From contig JABYQN010000007.1 of assembly GCA_022606135.1 (NCBI GenBank), positions 496,001 to 560,000 of the forward strand: a stretch of DNA of 64,000 nucleotides, given 5' to 3'. A program made the translations under genes and the position numbers. Origin of the DNA: Fomes fomentarius (lineage: Eukaryota; Basidiomycota; Agaricomycetes; Polyporales; Polyporaceae). This document shows, piece by piece, positions 44,823 through 57,768 of the stretch; within the stretch, counting starts at the first letter, position 1; each line of letters starts with the position of its first letter. Under the pieces are notes generated by a model. That model saw only the letters and a program-made list of their open reading frames with translations. It was not told the origin of the DNA and did not search any database.

Positions 44823-46594
44823 AGTGCGCGTGCTTGAATATATGCGGGTCTCGAGAGTAGCTTGAGGTGTTTGAGTCTTGTCCTCCTGGAGGACGTCGGG
44901 CGAGTCGGAAGCCAAACTGAACTGAACTGTCCGCTTGGCGAACGCGAGCCCAGGCACGAACCGTGGAAACAGTCGCGTACCGCGACCCAGTCACGTGTCC
45001 GTGTTTCTGGAGGGAGTCAGACGCTCGAGAAATAAAAATTTGCCGTCCATCTTGACCAACCACCATGATCTTGCTCTGACAATGCTCAACTTCAAGCCTG
45101 TGGACCTTTGTTTGACGTTTTGCTCTTGCGATTGCTTGGCATGACCTCAACGATGCTAATGGAACGTGGAGAAAGAAATAGGCTTATGGATCCCCCACTA
45201 CCATTGTACCAAGGTGATCCCGAGACATCGCAGTCGGACATAATCGCCTCTTTGCGAAACCCTTGAGGCTTGCTGTGGTACCGAGACTGCTTCAGTGGGC
45301 GATTAGGCGTTCAGACGCGTCAATTATCAACACGTCGTTCTCACAGTCTTGTCTCCGCTACCACCTATCCACGCTCCGCGCCGCTCTCTTCCCTCGTCAC
45401 CCCTTCATCCCAGCGTCCTCGCGCTGCTCTAGAACTGTCTATCTACTTCGATGCTTTCCGACGAGGATCCGGGAGCAATGTGGCAACAACATGTCGGCGG
45501 CACTGTACGTCTTCTTTGCTGATACGGTGCCGCGGGCATCGTGTCTACTGGGCCACCCTGGCATCTTCGAGCGCCGCCCTCTCACGACGGCCGATATCCG
45601 CCTATCCCTTGAGTGGATGTAGGGCATCGCTCTGAAATTGTTAGTAATGGTGAGTGTTAACTTCTCAGTCCCGTCTCCCAGTCCCGTCTCCCATCTCCTT
45701 TCCGGATCCCGATGTCGATGATTTACAAAACACGAATGATTTAATGAGCCCAACCCGTTGCGAAATGCGCTTCAGGCGTGACGACCCTCTTTTTGCTGAG
45801 ACATCCTAGCTACCTCCTTCCGCGTCTTTCTCCCACCTCTATACATCAGCTTCTCGACTCACTCGCTCTTCTGTTCCCAGATACGCGCATGGCAGGCAGC
45901 CTTCGCAAACGCGGCTAACGGCAAGTGTACGTACCGATCTCTTCCCTGTGACTTATGTGGAGGCACCCTTTGCGTCACTGCTGCCCCTGTCGCGCGTAGT
46001 ACGTACTGCCGTACCGCTGTCAAAACAGGGCTCTGGATCAGAACATGTATGCGTTGCAAGCCTGCATGCTGTGACTTTGAATACTAACGAGGAGTTGCAT
46101 ACCCCTATGCATGTCTCCCCTCATCTGCCTAAGAAGCTTGTACGACAGCGCCACGACAGACTCAGACCGCTTGAAGAGTTATTCTGCTTAACCCGATGAT
46201 AGCGTCACACGCCAGAGCAATAAGACTGCGATACCCGTGAATTCGACGACCAATCGGAATAAATCAACCGAAGTGAAGCATGTATCACACACGAGTGGAA
46301 CTTGAATTGTACTAGAAGTGGGATTGCGATGGTGGTACAGATTGTGCTATGGAACGTGTACTACGCACACGCGACAAGCTACAAGAGTTCGTCAGTATCC
46401 GTTAGTCTTACACCACTGTCCACTGAAACACCGAAAGTCCGAAGCTATTGTGAATGCGAAGGGAGTCAAGAAAGTACAGTCCGAAGAGAAGTCCATTATG
46501 CGTGAAGTCCGTATCGTGAAGGCGTGGATGCGACGTGAAGGCATGTACAGTCATGAAAGCTCAGATTTTGACGGGAAGGATGCAAAGCCCCCTC
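44823..46594. other. 1.8-kb stretch without a recognised gene
   Basis: Upstream of the kinesin and downstream of the Kre9-like gene. Open frames at 45263-45635 on the + strand overlap in two frames and show no family motif. ACGCGT occurs at 45315-45320. Confidence 0.45.
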
Positions 46595-47180
46595 TTAGAC
46601 ATCGACTTCAAGGCCGAGAATCAAACCCGAGTCGGTGATGGTGAACGCGGGGCTGTTGTTGCCGGAGTCTCCGAACACTGCGAGGACGGTTTAACACATA
46701 TTGATGATAAAGAGAAGGAAAAGGTGACTCACAGACGATAGTGTAGTCGTCGGCCGGCTCGACGTCTGGAACGGTGACGGTGACAGAACCATCCAGGATC
46801 GAGAAGTTGGACGCAAGGGGGTGCTCTGCGAAGCATTGGTAAGGCTCGAACAACATAGACAGAACGGGAAATACATACCAATGTCGAGACGACCACCTTT
46901 GGCGAGAACGACAACACCATTCGGGTTAGTGATTTGGTCCGGAGGGCTCGATGCATCCCTGTATGAACCACATCCTTCAGCCACAGCCCAACGTGAACCA
47001 TTGCAATTCAACTCACCAGGTGACGGTCTGCTGAGAGCCGATGACCCAGGTGGTACCCTCGCTGGGGCTCGTCACTGGCGGGACAAACACATCGCGCTTG
47101 ACGAGCGGGAGGGCGTACACCATGGAGAAGAGGGAGAGGATGAATGTGAAGATAGAGAGCTGCATGACGGACTTGAACAT
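46595..47180 (-). CDS. Small secreted Kre9/Knh1-like protein
   Basis: Four exons spliced by eye give a protein of about 140 residues. The signal peptide is MFKSVMQLSIFTFILSLFSM then VYALPLVKR, with a KR site that could be cut by a Kex2-type protease. The mature part, VTSPSEGTTWVIGSQQTVTW, then PNGVVVLAKGGRLDIEHPLA, VTVTVPDVEPADDYTIV and LFGDSGNNSPAFTI, is the immunoglobulin-like N-terminal domain of Kre9/Knh1 cell-wall proteins (W..G..QTV.W and G.SGN.S..F.I). There is no Ser/Thr-rich stalk or GPI signal, so it is a free secreted protein. Such short forms are common in mushrooms; their role is unknown. A TATA box lies upstream. Confidence 0.78.
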
Positions 47181-47317
47181 GGTCGTGGTCGCAGGCGTTG
47201 AAGAGGTGTTGAGATGCGTAGGGAAGCGGGATGAGCGTAACAGCAGAGCACTACTCAGAGCTGGGGAACAAAAGCAATGAGACGGTTCGCTGCAGGAAAA
47301 TGGCAGAGGGAAGTGGG

Positions 47318-47329
47318 CTTTATATAAGT
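47318..47329 (-). promoter_or_regulatory. TATA box of the Kre9-like gene
   Basis: ACTTATATAAAG on the minus strand, about 140 bp upstream of the ATG at 47180. Confidence 0.6.
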
Positions 47330-48942
47330 ACCGAGGAGACCACGCCGCCTAGGAGCGCTAAAGTGTGGGGTATGAGCGCCTAGTGCACGCGAGGAGATAT
47401 ATCATGACACCCCCCTTGAACAGCCTTCAGTCGGCGTGTGACATGCATACAGACCCAGTCGCCCTAACATCAAGCATCCCACTGCGGTGCGCTACACGCA
47501 CAGGACTTGCAGGAGCGTGCAGCCTGGCAGGATGCTCTGCGGGCTGCAAGCATGGTGGATGAAACAGCGCGTTAACCGCGATCATTCTCGAACATCGGCA
47601 CTCGGTGAAGGGAGGTCATAAATATCGCCTTGTGAAGGCGGAGCTTGTGACCGAGCTGCCCCGAAATCGAAACGCCTCGGGTACATCTCTTCTTCGCATC
47701 CGACCGTTCTCGACGGCTCCTTATTGTGCCCGTTATCGCTGCTGCTCTCTCCGAGCCCGATATGCAGCTGATGAGTCATTGTACTCTCAAGAAAGATGTG
47801 ATATTGCTTCAAGTTGTAGCCTGAGCATAGATTACGAAGTGGATCATGAAGCAAAACGCGCACGGATCGTACAGTTTTCGGAGTGCACCCGATGTAAGTC
47901 CGACATTATGCTGTGACAGCGTCCTCCAGTTCATGATCGCTGATAGTTTTCACTTCACATCCTAGTATCGTAAAGTCCGAGGACATCGCTAGTGTGATGA
48001 ACGCCATTTATTGTTGAGGCTGATTCGGGTCTGGCCAGGGTCTGGCCCCTGCACGCCGTAAGCATCGTCTGAAGCTGAAGCTGTTGAATGTGCGAAATCA
48101 GTCCCGGCGATTACGAGGCGTTAGTCATTCGAAGCATCAGCATCATGGGCAGCATGTTCATCGAAGCATCAAGAAAAGTACCTATGTAGTACCAAAGTTG
48201 CTTGATCATTCTTGATGCATGCGGTGTACTCATTCTGTCCGTGCCTTTAAGAATCTCGCTTGCCAGTGTACGGGGAGGCACATCGTGTGCAGTGCACGGA
48301 GTTCATCAAACGGAAGGTCCTTGGGCGGGTGCTCATCACTCCTGCGCCACAGCTAGAACAGCCACCAAACACCGCGCAGGAGGCAAGGTCATCGTCGCGG
48401 TAAGGGTTGTGAACCTTCACGAAACACAGGAAGTGCGCAATTTCACGGATCGTCTATGCATTGCATACATGATCGTCTTCGTTTCTCCGATCATCCATAC
48501 CCTTCTGCAACGGGCATGAGTTTGTTTAGGGTGATAAACGGAGAGTTTAGAGCGACTGCGTCTAGATATGATATCGATTTGACGAAGCTTATCATTATTA
48601 GATGCCCACTGCTTGAGCGCTTGAGGTCCAGCACTAATGAATGAGTTGAATCATGGTCAATTTGTGGTATCCAAACGCGAATAAATCCAAGGACGATTAC
48701 ACCCGAACACCTGTCATGCGCGTGCCAGTTTTGGCTCTATGTATTGATGTACCTGAACAGGGCAGATTCAAGAGTTTGGTAGCCTCGTGTATTGTGAAGC
48801 GCCTGTGATCGAAACCTTTTTTGGTCAACGAGGCGTCTAATCGAAAAGATTCAGAATTGCACCTCCTACGGGTTGCCTTTACTTCGTTGTGTCCTCCGCA
48901 TTCTTGACTCGAGTAGTCATTTCGCATCTATTTGGCGACACC
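47330..48942. other. 1.6-kb stretch without a recognised gene
   Basis: Open frames at 47582-47863 (minus) and 48202-48519 (plus) show no motif or splice support. A short hairpin CGCCTT-GTG-AAGGCG lies at 47626-47640. Confidence 0.45.
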
Positions 48943-51048
48943 ATGAGCCTCTCGTCGCTCTTGCTCCCTGGCAGCAAAGGGAAGGGCAAGGCAATCGACA
49001 AGGGATTGGATGAGCTCTTCCGTTCCAATGTTTCCGTAAGTGGCCACCTTTTGACGTTATAACCCAGAGCGTCAGTGATACGATTCAACAGGCCGCACCT
49101 CCTCGTCAACCTGCTGCTCCAACTCACGCACCAAAGCACACTGCTGCACCCACGCCGGAGAAGAAGCGCAAAGCTACAGAGGACGCGCTCAATGTGAAGG
49201 CAAAACGCTCGAAGTCTGAGGCGGCAGCTCTAGATACACCTTCTTCCTCAAAAGCACCAAAAGCTAGCAAGCAGAAGCCTGCCGAAGACGATTCAGATGA
49301 TAGCGAAGACGAGGACGAGGAAGATGACGAGGAAGAGGGAGAGGACGAAGATGAAGACGAAGAACGGACTGGTCAAGATGCAGAAGACGACGAGGACGAC
49401 GAGGGCGATCCTTCAAGGCTCGTACACGAGTCACTGCTCAAGGGCGGAGAGAAGGGGAAGAAGGGCCAGTCGAAGGACCGGAAGACAAAACATCCCCCTT
49501 CAGATGAATCTCCTACTCAGCGAGATGCGAGGACGGTGTTCGTTGGTAACGTAGCAATTGAGGTTACAAAGTCACGGGTATGTCTCAATGGATGTTTCTG
49601 CTTCCCGCTCCCCCCATTCGCTCATGCCCCGCCCGCACGGTAGCCCACTCAGAAGCAGTTCAAACGGCACCTTCTCTCCTTTGTCCCCTCCGCCAAGATC
49701 GAGTCCGTCCGCTTCCGCTCAGTCGCCTTCAAGAGCCCCACCTCCGAGCTTCCCACCGGCGACGACGGCAAGTCAAAACCGAATCCCAATCACAAGTCCC
49801 GCGAACACGACCGCGACCGCGCCGCGTCCTGGCGCAATGAGGACAAAGACGAGGCGGCGGCGGCGCCAGCAAAACGCTTCCTCACCCCCAAGGAGAAGAA
49901 GCGCGTCGCGTTCATCAAGCACGACATCCACGACCAGGTCGACGCTGTGAATGCGTATGTCGTCTTCGCACACACGCTCTCCCCTGAGTTGCTCGCTGCG
50001 CGGCCGGCGAACGTACCCCCGCCGGCGCCGGTTATGGACCCGTATGAGGCTGCGAGGACATGTACGCGCAAGTGCGACGGAAGCGCGTTCCTGGGTCGGA
50101 CACTGCGTGTCGATGTGGTGAAGCCTGGCGCGGGTGCGGACGAGGGAGAGTCGGCGGGTAGGTCGGAGAGTGCGATGGCGGGCGACCCGAAGGCGACCGT
50201 TTTCGTTGGTAGTTTGGAGTTCACGAGCAAGGAGGAGGACCTGAGGGCGTTCTTCGAGGCATTGGTCTGTGAAGAGAGGGGGAAACCTGGTGAGAATAAA
50301 AATAGTGACGAGAGCGACGACGACGATGACAAGAGCGAACGCGAGGAGAACGAGGAGGGGAAGAAGGACAAAGATGCGAAGAAGTCAAGGACGTGGGTCA
50401 AGCGTGTGCGCATCATCCGGGACAGGGACACACAACTAGGGAAGGGTTTTGCATACGTGCAGTTCGTGGTGAGTAGTCTATCCTCATGTCCACACACATC
50501 TGATGTCTCATGGACCCATTACCCAGGATCGCGAGTGTGTCGACGAGATCCTCGCGCTCGACCAGTCCAAGCTCAAATTCGCGAAGCGCAAGCTGCGCGT
50601 GCAGCGCTGCAAGACCATGCCTGGAGGGCCGAAACTTCGTGCCGCCAAACCGACTCGTCCTTCAGCCCCTGCACCTTCGAAGTCCACGCACCTCTCGTCC
50701 AAGGCGCCCCATGGCAACGCAAGGCCAGCACATCCCCCGCGCCTCGTTCCCGACACCAAACGCATACCCAAAGGCGACCCCGAGCTCGGCGCGAAGCTCG
50801 CGCACCTGCCCAAAGAGGAGCGCAAGAAGGCGAAGGCTGTCGACGCCGATCGCGTCGCGCGCCGACTTGCGAAGAAACGCGCGAAGGCGCTCGCGGAAAA
50901 GGGCGTGAAGCCGAGGGTGGACAGGGAGCGGGTGAGGAAGCGGCCGGGCGAGAAGGGCGCGTTTGCAAAGGGTCAGGGCAAGGACGCGAAGCCGAGGAAG
51001 AGGGTCAGGAGCGGGAAGGCGTTGGCGAAGATGAACACGAAGAAGTAG
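48943..51048 (+). CDS. NOP12: Nucleolar RNA-binding protein, Nop12-like
   Basis: Four exons, 48943-49035, 49092-49577, 49653-50468 and 50527-51048, all in frame, give 638 residues. It starts MSLSSLLLPGSKGKGK, then a Lys-rich and a very acidic stretch (residues about 100-130). A first RRM begins DARTVFVGNVAIEVTKSR and continues KQFKRHLLSFVPSAKIESV; its middle is interrupted by a charged insertion, as in Nop12. A second RRM has ATVFVGSLEFTSKEEDLRAF, an acidic insertion, and then VRIIRDRDTQLGKGFAYVQF. The C-terminus is Lys/Arg-rich (KMNTKK). Yeast Nop12 helps mature the 5.8S/25S rRNA of the large ribosomal subunit in the nucleolus. The next gene, FEN1, is convergent with only about 260 bp between stops. 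Confidence 0.87.
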
Positions 51049-51307
51049 GGTTACGAACATGCGAACAGAGGATGGTTATGTTCATGATCCATCTCACTGG
51101 GATTGAGAACTACATCGCACGTGGTTCCTGCGGTACTTCATGCTGTTATTGTGAGCTGCGCTACTGATACAACAAGTGAGATATACAAATCGGAAATAAG
51201 GGACTAGATCGCGAGATGGGAATATAAGTCCACGCCCGACAGATAGCAATGCGAAAACAAGACGAAGATGATGACCCAGTGATACGAAACGGGGTGAAGG
51301 ACAGCCT

Positions 51308-52969
51308 TCATTTCTTCTTTGACTTCTTGTTGCTTGCATCCTTCTTGTCTTTGTCGTCCGCCTGCGTGTATTCTCAATCAACATGCAAGACGGGGTAGGT
51401 GGAAATGCAGACTTACTTTCCGCTTCGAACCCTTGGCCTTGGCACCCTTCTCTGCCGCCTTATCCTTCTTGGGAGGGGATGCTTTGGGTTTGACAGAGAA
51501 GAACCCATCAAGTCGCCCTTGCTGTTTCGCATTGAGAAACTTGGAGAGCTTCTCGCCGCCTTTCCGTACGCGCTCCTCACTGGAACACCATGTCAGCTTT
51601 CACGACGCACCCATGTTCAACGAAAGCAGTGAATGCGTACTTGAAGCCCTTCTCCTTGACGAGGAAGTCCACCAAACCCTCGATGTCAGGGTTCTTCCAC
51701 TCAAGGTCGAGTTTGTCGGCTGAAGTCACGTCGGGCTTCATAAAGAGCTCCTTCGCCGCTTCCCAAGGCCACTCCTCAGGAATCTGGATGCCACCTTTCT
51801 TCTTCTTACCCTCCTCAGTTGCCTCCTCTTTCTCTGCAGCCCTGCGATTGCATGGAGTTCAGCCACTCATCACATACAGAGAGATTGCGACACTCACTTC
51901 TCCTTTAAGTGCTTGAGTACCTCGCCCAGCGTCCCATGCTCCCGGATGAGTTTGAGAGCAGACTTCGGGCCAATGCCCTTGATGGGCTCGAGGTAATCGC
52001 ACCCGAGCAGAATGCACAGTTCGATGAACTGCGACATGTTCATCTCAAGGCCCTCCAGTGCTTTTTCAAGGTTGATCTCGCTGATGGGTGTCTTGCGAGC
52101 CTCGGAGAAGGTGAGGTGACGATAAATAATGGGTGTGCCGAAGGTTAGTGTGTCCATGTCCTCGGACCCAGCGGCATACACCTTCCCTCCCCGTGCAAGC
52201 TCAGCGCACTGTGCTTCTGCTTCTGACGGTGCCTAGAGGCTATCAGTTGACACAAGGGTCAAGACTTGCAGTGGAGATACGTACAACAACGTAAGGGATG
52301 CCCATCAGGCCGAGCAGCTTTCGGCACTCTTCATTATGTTCGCGGGTGACCTTGACTGTGCGTCGAGAGAACCTGTCCATATCCTCCGTGGTTCCTGGGT
52401 ATGCGATGCTCCATATACGAGTCCTTAGGCATGACGTTGAAGGGTGACATACCTGTTTCCTTGGCCTCTTCGCCCTCCTCCTTCGCCTCCTCTCTGCGTT
52501 CAAATCGTTTAGACAGCTGTAGAACGATGAGATGTGCGCGCAAGCGCGAGAGGTCACTGTGCACTAACCACACCCGCTTTCAACTCTGGTGGTTTGCCGT
52601 CAAACACGTATGCTGGCTTGATGCCATTTTCAACCATTCGAATGGTCCGATAGAAGAAGCCCATGAGATGACTTTGTGGGCTGTTAGAAGTTTATGCAAG
52701 ACAGTACGAAAGCATCAATACGCACCTAGTCGTCTCGCCAGCATCGTTCGTCAACAACTCTCCATCCTTCTGCCGCACCGCGATGAGGAACTGGTATATT
52801 GACATAGACGCGTCAATAGCGACTTTGCGTCCAAACAGCGTCTTGATCTCGTGTTCCTGTAGCAGCTACGTTCAGATAATTGTTCCGCGTCCAGAAATGA
52901 TGTTGTACTGACCTGAAATGCTTTTGGAGCGTGCTCCGCGAGGAGAGCAGTGAGACCCTTGATACCCAT
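51308..52969 (-). CDS. FEN1: Flap endonuclease 1
   Basis: Structure-specific nuclease that removes 5' flaps during Okazaki-fragment maturation and base-excision repair (RAD27 in yeast). Seven or more exons. It opens with [19 protein letters not shown], whose N-terminal Gly is typical once Met is removed. The N domain has [18 protein letters not shown] and [11 protein letters not shown]; the I domain has [33 protein letters not shown] and the helix-hairpin-helix [19 protein letters not shown]. Near the end is a PCNA-binding box in [12 protein letters not shown], then a Lys-rich tail [10 protein letters not shown]. All acidic metal-binding regions I could check are present. It is divergent from the YEATS gene and convergent with NOP12. 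Confidence 0.94.
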
Positions 52970-53115
52970 GATGGCTGTTATGCACAGCTACTGCTCGCTA
53001 ATTCAGAGTGATGCCTAAGGAAGCAGGTATAATAGTGAGCCAGAAGCGGAGAAGAGGATGAGGGGGAGAGACCGTGAGGGCTGGAAGCAGACTCGGAGCC
53101 GCGCTGTGACTGAGG

Positions 53116-53121
53116 ACGCGT
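53116..53121. promoter_or_regulatory. MCB-like ACGCGT between FEN1 and the YEATS gene
   Basis: ACGCGT about 147 bp upstream of the FEN1 ATG. RAD27 is MBF-controlled in yeast, so the position is plausible, but one hexamer is weak proof. Confidence 0.35.
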
Positions 53122-53374
53122 CGGCGTGACGGAGCGCGGTAGTCACACAGCACTTCCCCCTCCTTGTAAGCGCCCAGAGTGCCTGTGGACTCCGAAGTCG
53201 TTCCTCTTGGTTATACATCCGCATTCATCTCACCATCGCAATCTCGGATTCCTGACTGCCCTACTCGCATCTCTTGGTGAACCACGCATATAGTAACGGC
53301 TTACGAGTTTCACTAGCGCAACTAGCGCAACTAGCGCAACTGTCAGCCAAAGCACAAATTTGGTGCTCGCTGCC

Positions 53375-56300
53375 ATGGAGGTGCCTACGAGGATACCCGC
53401 CGCTGCCGGTTTGGATGGTGATGATGAAAGACCTAGGAAGAGACAAAGGATATCAGGTACGTCAACTCTCAGCATCCTTAACCCTGTCGGACAGTCGAGT
53501 GTGGGTCGACATCATACGGCGTTCAATGTGCCTATGGTCTGTCGAAAAAGCTTTGGTTTTTTTGGTAGGATTGGTAGTTAATTGATACGGCCCCTGTGCA
53601 TGCCCACGCGGGATGGATAAGACAATGTCGTTTCGTTTGAGCAAGGCCAAAGGGCGGGACTTGCAGACCGAGGATTTACCAGTCTGCTCCTAAAGGGTAG
53701 TCTCGGGAATCTTCTCTTCGGAGCTCATCCCAGCAGGGATACCTGTAGTACACATGGCTTTAGTTCGTTATATACGCATATATTGATTAACTATGATCTG
53801 CCCGCAGACTACTCTCCTACGATGCAACAGATAGCTCTCGAAGAGATAGACCTTGAAATCTCCATACGTCAACGTATAGCGGAGACTGTAAGTTCTCGCC
53901 TTGCTTGGGCTACATCATTGCAGAAGTCGCTCCAGGATATCGTTAGCAGTGGTGAGTTGTCTCCATTCATCGAATTTTCCGAGGGCACTCATTCTCTGTA
54001 GAATCCGATAGCTTTCGCACGGCCTCCTTAGATGCTCTCGACGCCATAGAAGAACCGTGCAATCTCATATTCAACCGTGAGACTAGACTCACGCCGATGG
54101 CCAACCGCATCTCTCCCGCAGACCCGACTCCATCAGCCAGGACTCACGTAGATCTGCAACCTTCCCGAACCTCCGCGCGGTCCACTCGTCCCAGAGGACT
54201 CGCTCGCCCGCCTCCAGCGCCTCCAAAGCGGTTACTCTTCTTACGAAATACTTCAACCAATCCACCTGAGATCGCGAAGCTTGCATGCTCCGTATGCTCA
54301 CGCTCGGACTTTTCGAACCTGCAGGGTCTACTCAATCATTGCCGGTTGCGACACCAGCTCGAATTTGGCAGTCACGACGAGTGCGTGCGGAGTTGTGCAT
54401 TGCTAGTTCCCGAGGAAGAGCAAGCGTGGGTCGCTGCAAACGGTATAGAACTGCGTGGTATCAGCCTGCCGAGTCTTCGACGCCTATTCGAGCTTGCGGT
54501 GGGCGTAGGAGACAACGTGTCTCTTCCGCAACCTGCCAATCAACCACCACCTGTCTCTATCAAGATCGAAGTCCCTGAAGTACCTTGCAGCTCCCCGCAT
54601 GAAGGATTACCACAAGCTGAGCCTGGCCAGCCCGCCTCGCATGTGACAAGGACGCTTGGCTTTCACGTTGATACACCTGCACTTGCTCCTTTCCTTGGCA
54701 GAGCTCCGAAGAAGCGTTGCGTTCACGTCCACGGAAACGAGGACGACCTTATCGACATCGAGGACGCGTCGGATGGATCGGGGCTGCATCAGGCGAATGT
54801 GTGGAAGAAGCCCTACGTGCATCGAAATGTCGCACGGAAAGAGTTGGACGAGATCATACCTCTTTCTGAGCTGCCCACAAATGCAGTGCCCACGCCAGAA
54901 CAAGAGGTTCCTCTCCCCGACGAGTCGACGAAGCAGCAATCTCCCGGAATGCAAATGCTCGCTGGCACAAGGTTTCATATCGCTGCGCGCGTGGGAGTAG
55001 CGGACTATAGTCTATTCATACCTCCCAGTATGTGCATTTTCGCCGTCCACTGTGCAATCTATATTTCATAATGTGCCTACGCAGATCGTCGGTCAATCGA
55101 AAGGCCTGACCATACGCACCGATGGCGCCTCGCTGTAACATCGCCCTCCTATGTACGCGTAACCGTCTGCACCGCAGATGTCGGAATACTAATCGACAAA
55201 TTGCGTAGTCCCTCCCTATCTCCTCGATTCTCAGCAGGCTTGAAATCACTTCCGTAACCGATCCGCCAGCATCTACGCTTACGGAGCATATCGTCATCCA
55301 CGAACCTCCCTTTGTCGTGACTAGCACTACGGACCGGCCTTTCCTTGCCCGATTAAGGTTTACATGGGCGGGCTCCATGAATCCTGCTACGGAGATCGAG
55401 CACTGGGTCGAGGTGGGTATAGCTCATGAATGGAATGAAATGGTGTGAATGGTTGACGAACACCGTTACAACAGCTCGATCCAATGCAGCATTCCAGCGC
55501 GGTTCTTGGGGACGAACAGGTATTTGATGTCGAGCTTGACCGGCACACGGAGCTACTGCCAGCCCGAGAAGACGCCAGGGAGGTCTCGTGGCATGCCGAA
55601 CAGCAATCCAGCGGTGTAGGTCAAGATAGGCTCGCGGAAGAAGAGGAAGAGGCAGAGCCCGAGCCAGGTGAGTTCCTGTCTCGCCTCGCCCGCAATGGTG
55701 GATGAACGTTAACATCCGGCAGAGTATGCAGTCAAATTGAGATCGCTGTTGCCACAACATCCTATGACAGTGAAGGGTGAGTATGAAGTTGCATAATTCG
55801 CTGTTACCCTCTCTCACTAGCATCACAGATACCAAGGCTCGCTTCTCTGTCCGATTGCCGTACACGCTCGTTCCAACTCCTGCACATTTTCGGAATCTGC
55901 ACTATGGTCGACGCAAGGCCATAGAGGTCAATCGTCTTTGTGTTGTCATACCTCTCTTCTACCACTTATAATGTCTTTAGATGGGCCGAGCACGGGCACT
56001 CCGCGACGCATACACAGAAATGGCGGCACAAGATGCAGAAGCTCTTCCATTGACCACAGTCGACGTCTTTCACTGGCTTGAAGACGAAGGTTTCTTCCTC
56101 CGATCTGATATAAATACATCCAACACCGCCGAGTCCCATAAACAACTCAATCCCTCACAGTCGTGGCGTAAGCCGCAACAATCGGACGATCCGCGCTCTG
56201 CAGATTTCTGTCGTGCATGTGGACTACAGCGCGCGCATCACCCGACGCCTACTGAAGAATCTTTCCAGCCCTCGGATGTCAAACCGTCCCCGACAGCCCT

Positions 56301-57141
56301 AGCGCTTCCGCTCGGTTCAACACCAGCCCCTGCAGGTACATCGTGCGTGTCCTTCCGTGACAGAGATGACGAGGCCACATGTCCACCTATTCTTGATATC
56401 ACTGCTCTTCTGCGCTCTGGGCCACATGGGGCAGTTTCGGTGCCGCACGGATTCCATCCCACGATCTACACACCGCAGTCCCGTCTTCCTGACAACGAGC
56501 TTCTTTCTGTTCCAGTCCCAGCTCATTCTGCAGCCCTGGTGGCCGTCGCGGACCCGCGACTCGTCGTTGCTATTGGACGTATGACGGGATTACCGATCGC
56601 GCACGGCGCCCGGAGCTATACTGAGGCATTTGCCGAGATTGCACACTATCCAGAACGAGAAGCCGAGTCTCATTCATTTACACCGTGTTCCTTGACTACG
56701 ACTACAGTATCCGCGTGCGGACTAGGCGGCCTGCTCGCGCAGCGGCGCGCGACGGTTGAAACCTTTCTTGCTCCATCCGCGGCGCTCGCCGTCGCAGTTA
56801 AGGCTGTCGTGCGGCAGCTCGTCTTACGAGGAGCGGAGGCGTTTCGTCAGGTTGAAGCCGACTTTCGGGTCGTGAATGGACGCCACCGCCACGAACGCGC
56901 GAGACGCGATGCCCAGCGTTTGCTCACGCCTGCCCATGTGCTCGCAGGGTTGGCACGCCATGCGCCATCCGATGTTACGAGCGCTGCCTTGCTCTTGTCC
57001 ATCTCCAAGCTGGGGAAGGGAAGGGAAGGAACGTCGTCGAGTCCGAATGGCGCACGACCGCATGATGTCGAGCCTGCCAGGGGAATTCATTTACGGCATC
57101 TAGATGCGGGGCAGATGGCTGACGACAGGACGGGACGGTGA
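53375..57141 (+). CDS. YEATS-domain chromatin protein with Zn-finger-like region
   Basis: At least nine exons; 53375-53456, 53808-53951 and 54002-55029 are clear. The N-terminus MEVPTRIPAAAGLDGDDERP ends in a basic KRQR. A Cys/His cluster reads ACSVCSRSDFSNLQGLLNHC then RLRHQLEFGSHDECVRSC, a likely zinc finger. The YEATS domain is assembled from RFHIAARVGVADYSLFIPP, RPDHTHRWRLAVTSPSY, SLPISSILSRLEITSVTDPP, PFLARLRFTWAGSMNPATE and IEHWVELDPM. YEATS domains read acetyl- or crotonyl-lysine on histone H3. A large last exon (from 55981) has DFCRACGLQRAHH, a second CxxC, and a helical region rich in Arg/Ala. Roughly 1,000 residues. It is longer than Yaf9 and nearer to YEATS2-type subunits in make-up. 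A 351-nt first intron is unusually long and could hide an exon. Confidence 0.8.
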
Positions 57142-57768
57142 GGGAGAATGGTTGTGAGTCTGGGCTGGAGCTAGCTGGAGACGGTTGCAGAGACTAGCTT
57201 CCCGGAGGTCGAACTTCCGGCGGTTCGCACGAAAATGGAAGAGCAGCTCCGATCTCACGCTAACTCCGGGCTCATCTCTTGCGAGGTGCACTGGTACGTA
57301 GCTTTTTGGCTGGAAGAACATCGTGAAAATTTGAAGACGATTCGACCCGCAGAAGCACAGGAAGGCGGAGAGCAGACAAGGCCTTGAGGCAGAGTCGCGC
57401 TCGGGGGTTGATAGAACGGGATCTGTAATCTGGCGCTAGGTGCCCATGTGTCCAGATATGGTGGGTAGGTCGGGTGAAGAGATGGGCCGTGGTTCAGCCT
57501 CGTCCATGCGCACACACGTCTTTGGTGTGCCCGATTCAATCGTTGGCGAAGTTCCTTTCTATAGACCCGGCCCATCACCGCCGCCCATATGCACAACGAC
57601 CAGCCGGGCGCCCGTCTGCTCAGCCCTCTTTTCCTCCCGGTTCCTATGTTCTTGCTCTCAAACTTCAAGGTTTGAAACCCTCACATTCCTTTAACTATCC
57701 CCCACTCGCGGCCCCACCTGCGCTGTCCTTCCTCGGCTTGCCTCGCTCGTCTCGTCTGAGTCTGGAGA
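57142..57768. other. Intergenic between YEATS and DUF6534 genes
   Basis: No gene recognised. A minus-strand open frame at 57255-57668 has no motif. Confidence 0.5.

Noticed and set aside
45263..45635. Two overlapping plus-strand open frames before the kinesin
   Set aside because: Neither shows motifs; overlap in two frames suggests GC-rich shadowing.
47582..47863. Minus-strand open frame of 93 codons
   Set aside because: Composition and lack of motif give no support for a gene.
57255..57668. Minus-strand open frame of 137 codons after the YEATS gene
   Set aside because: No recognisable domain or start context.
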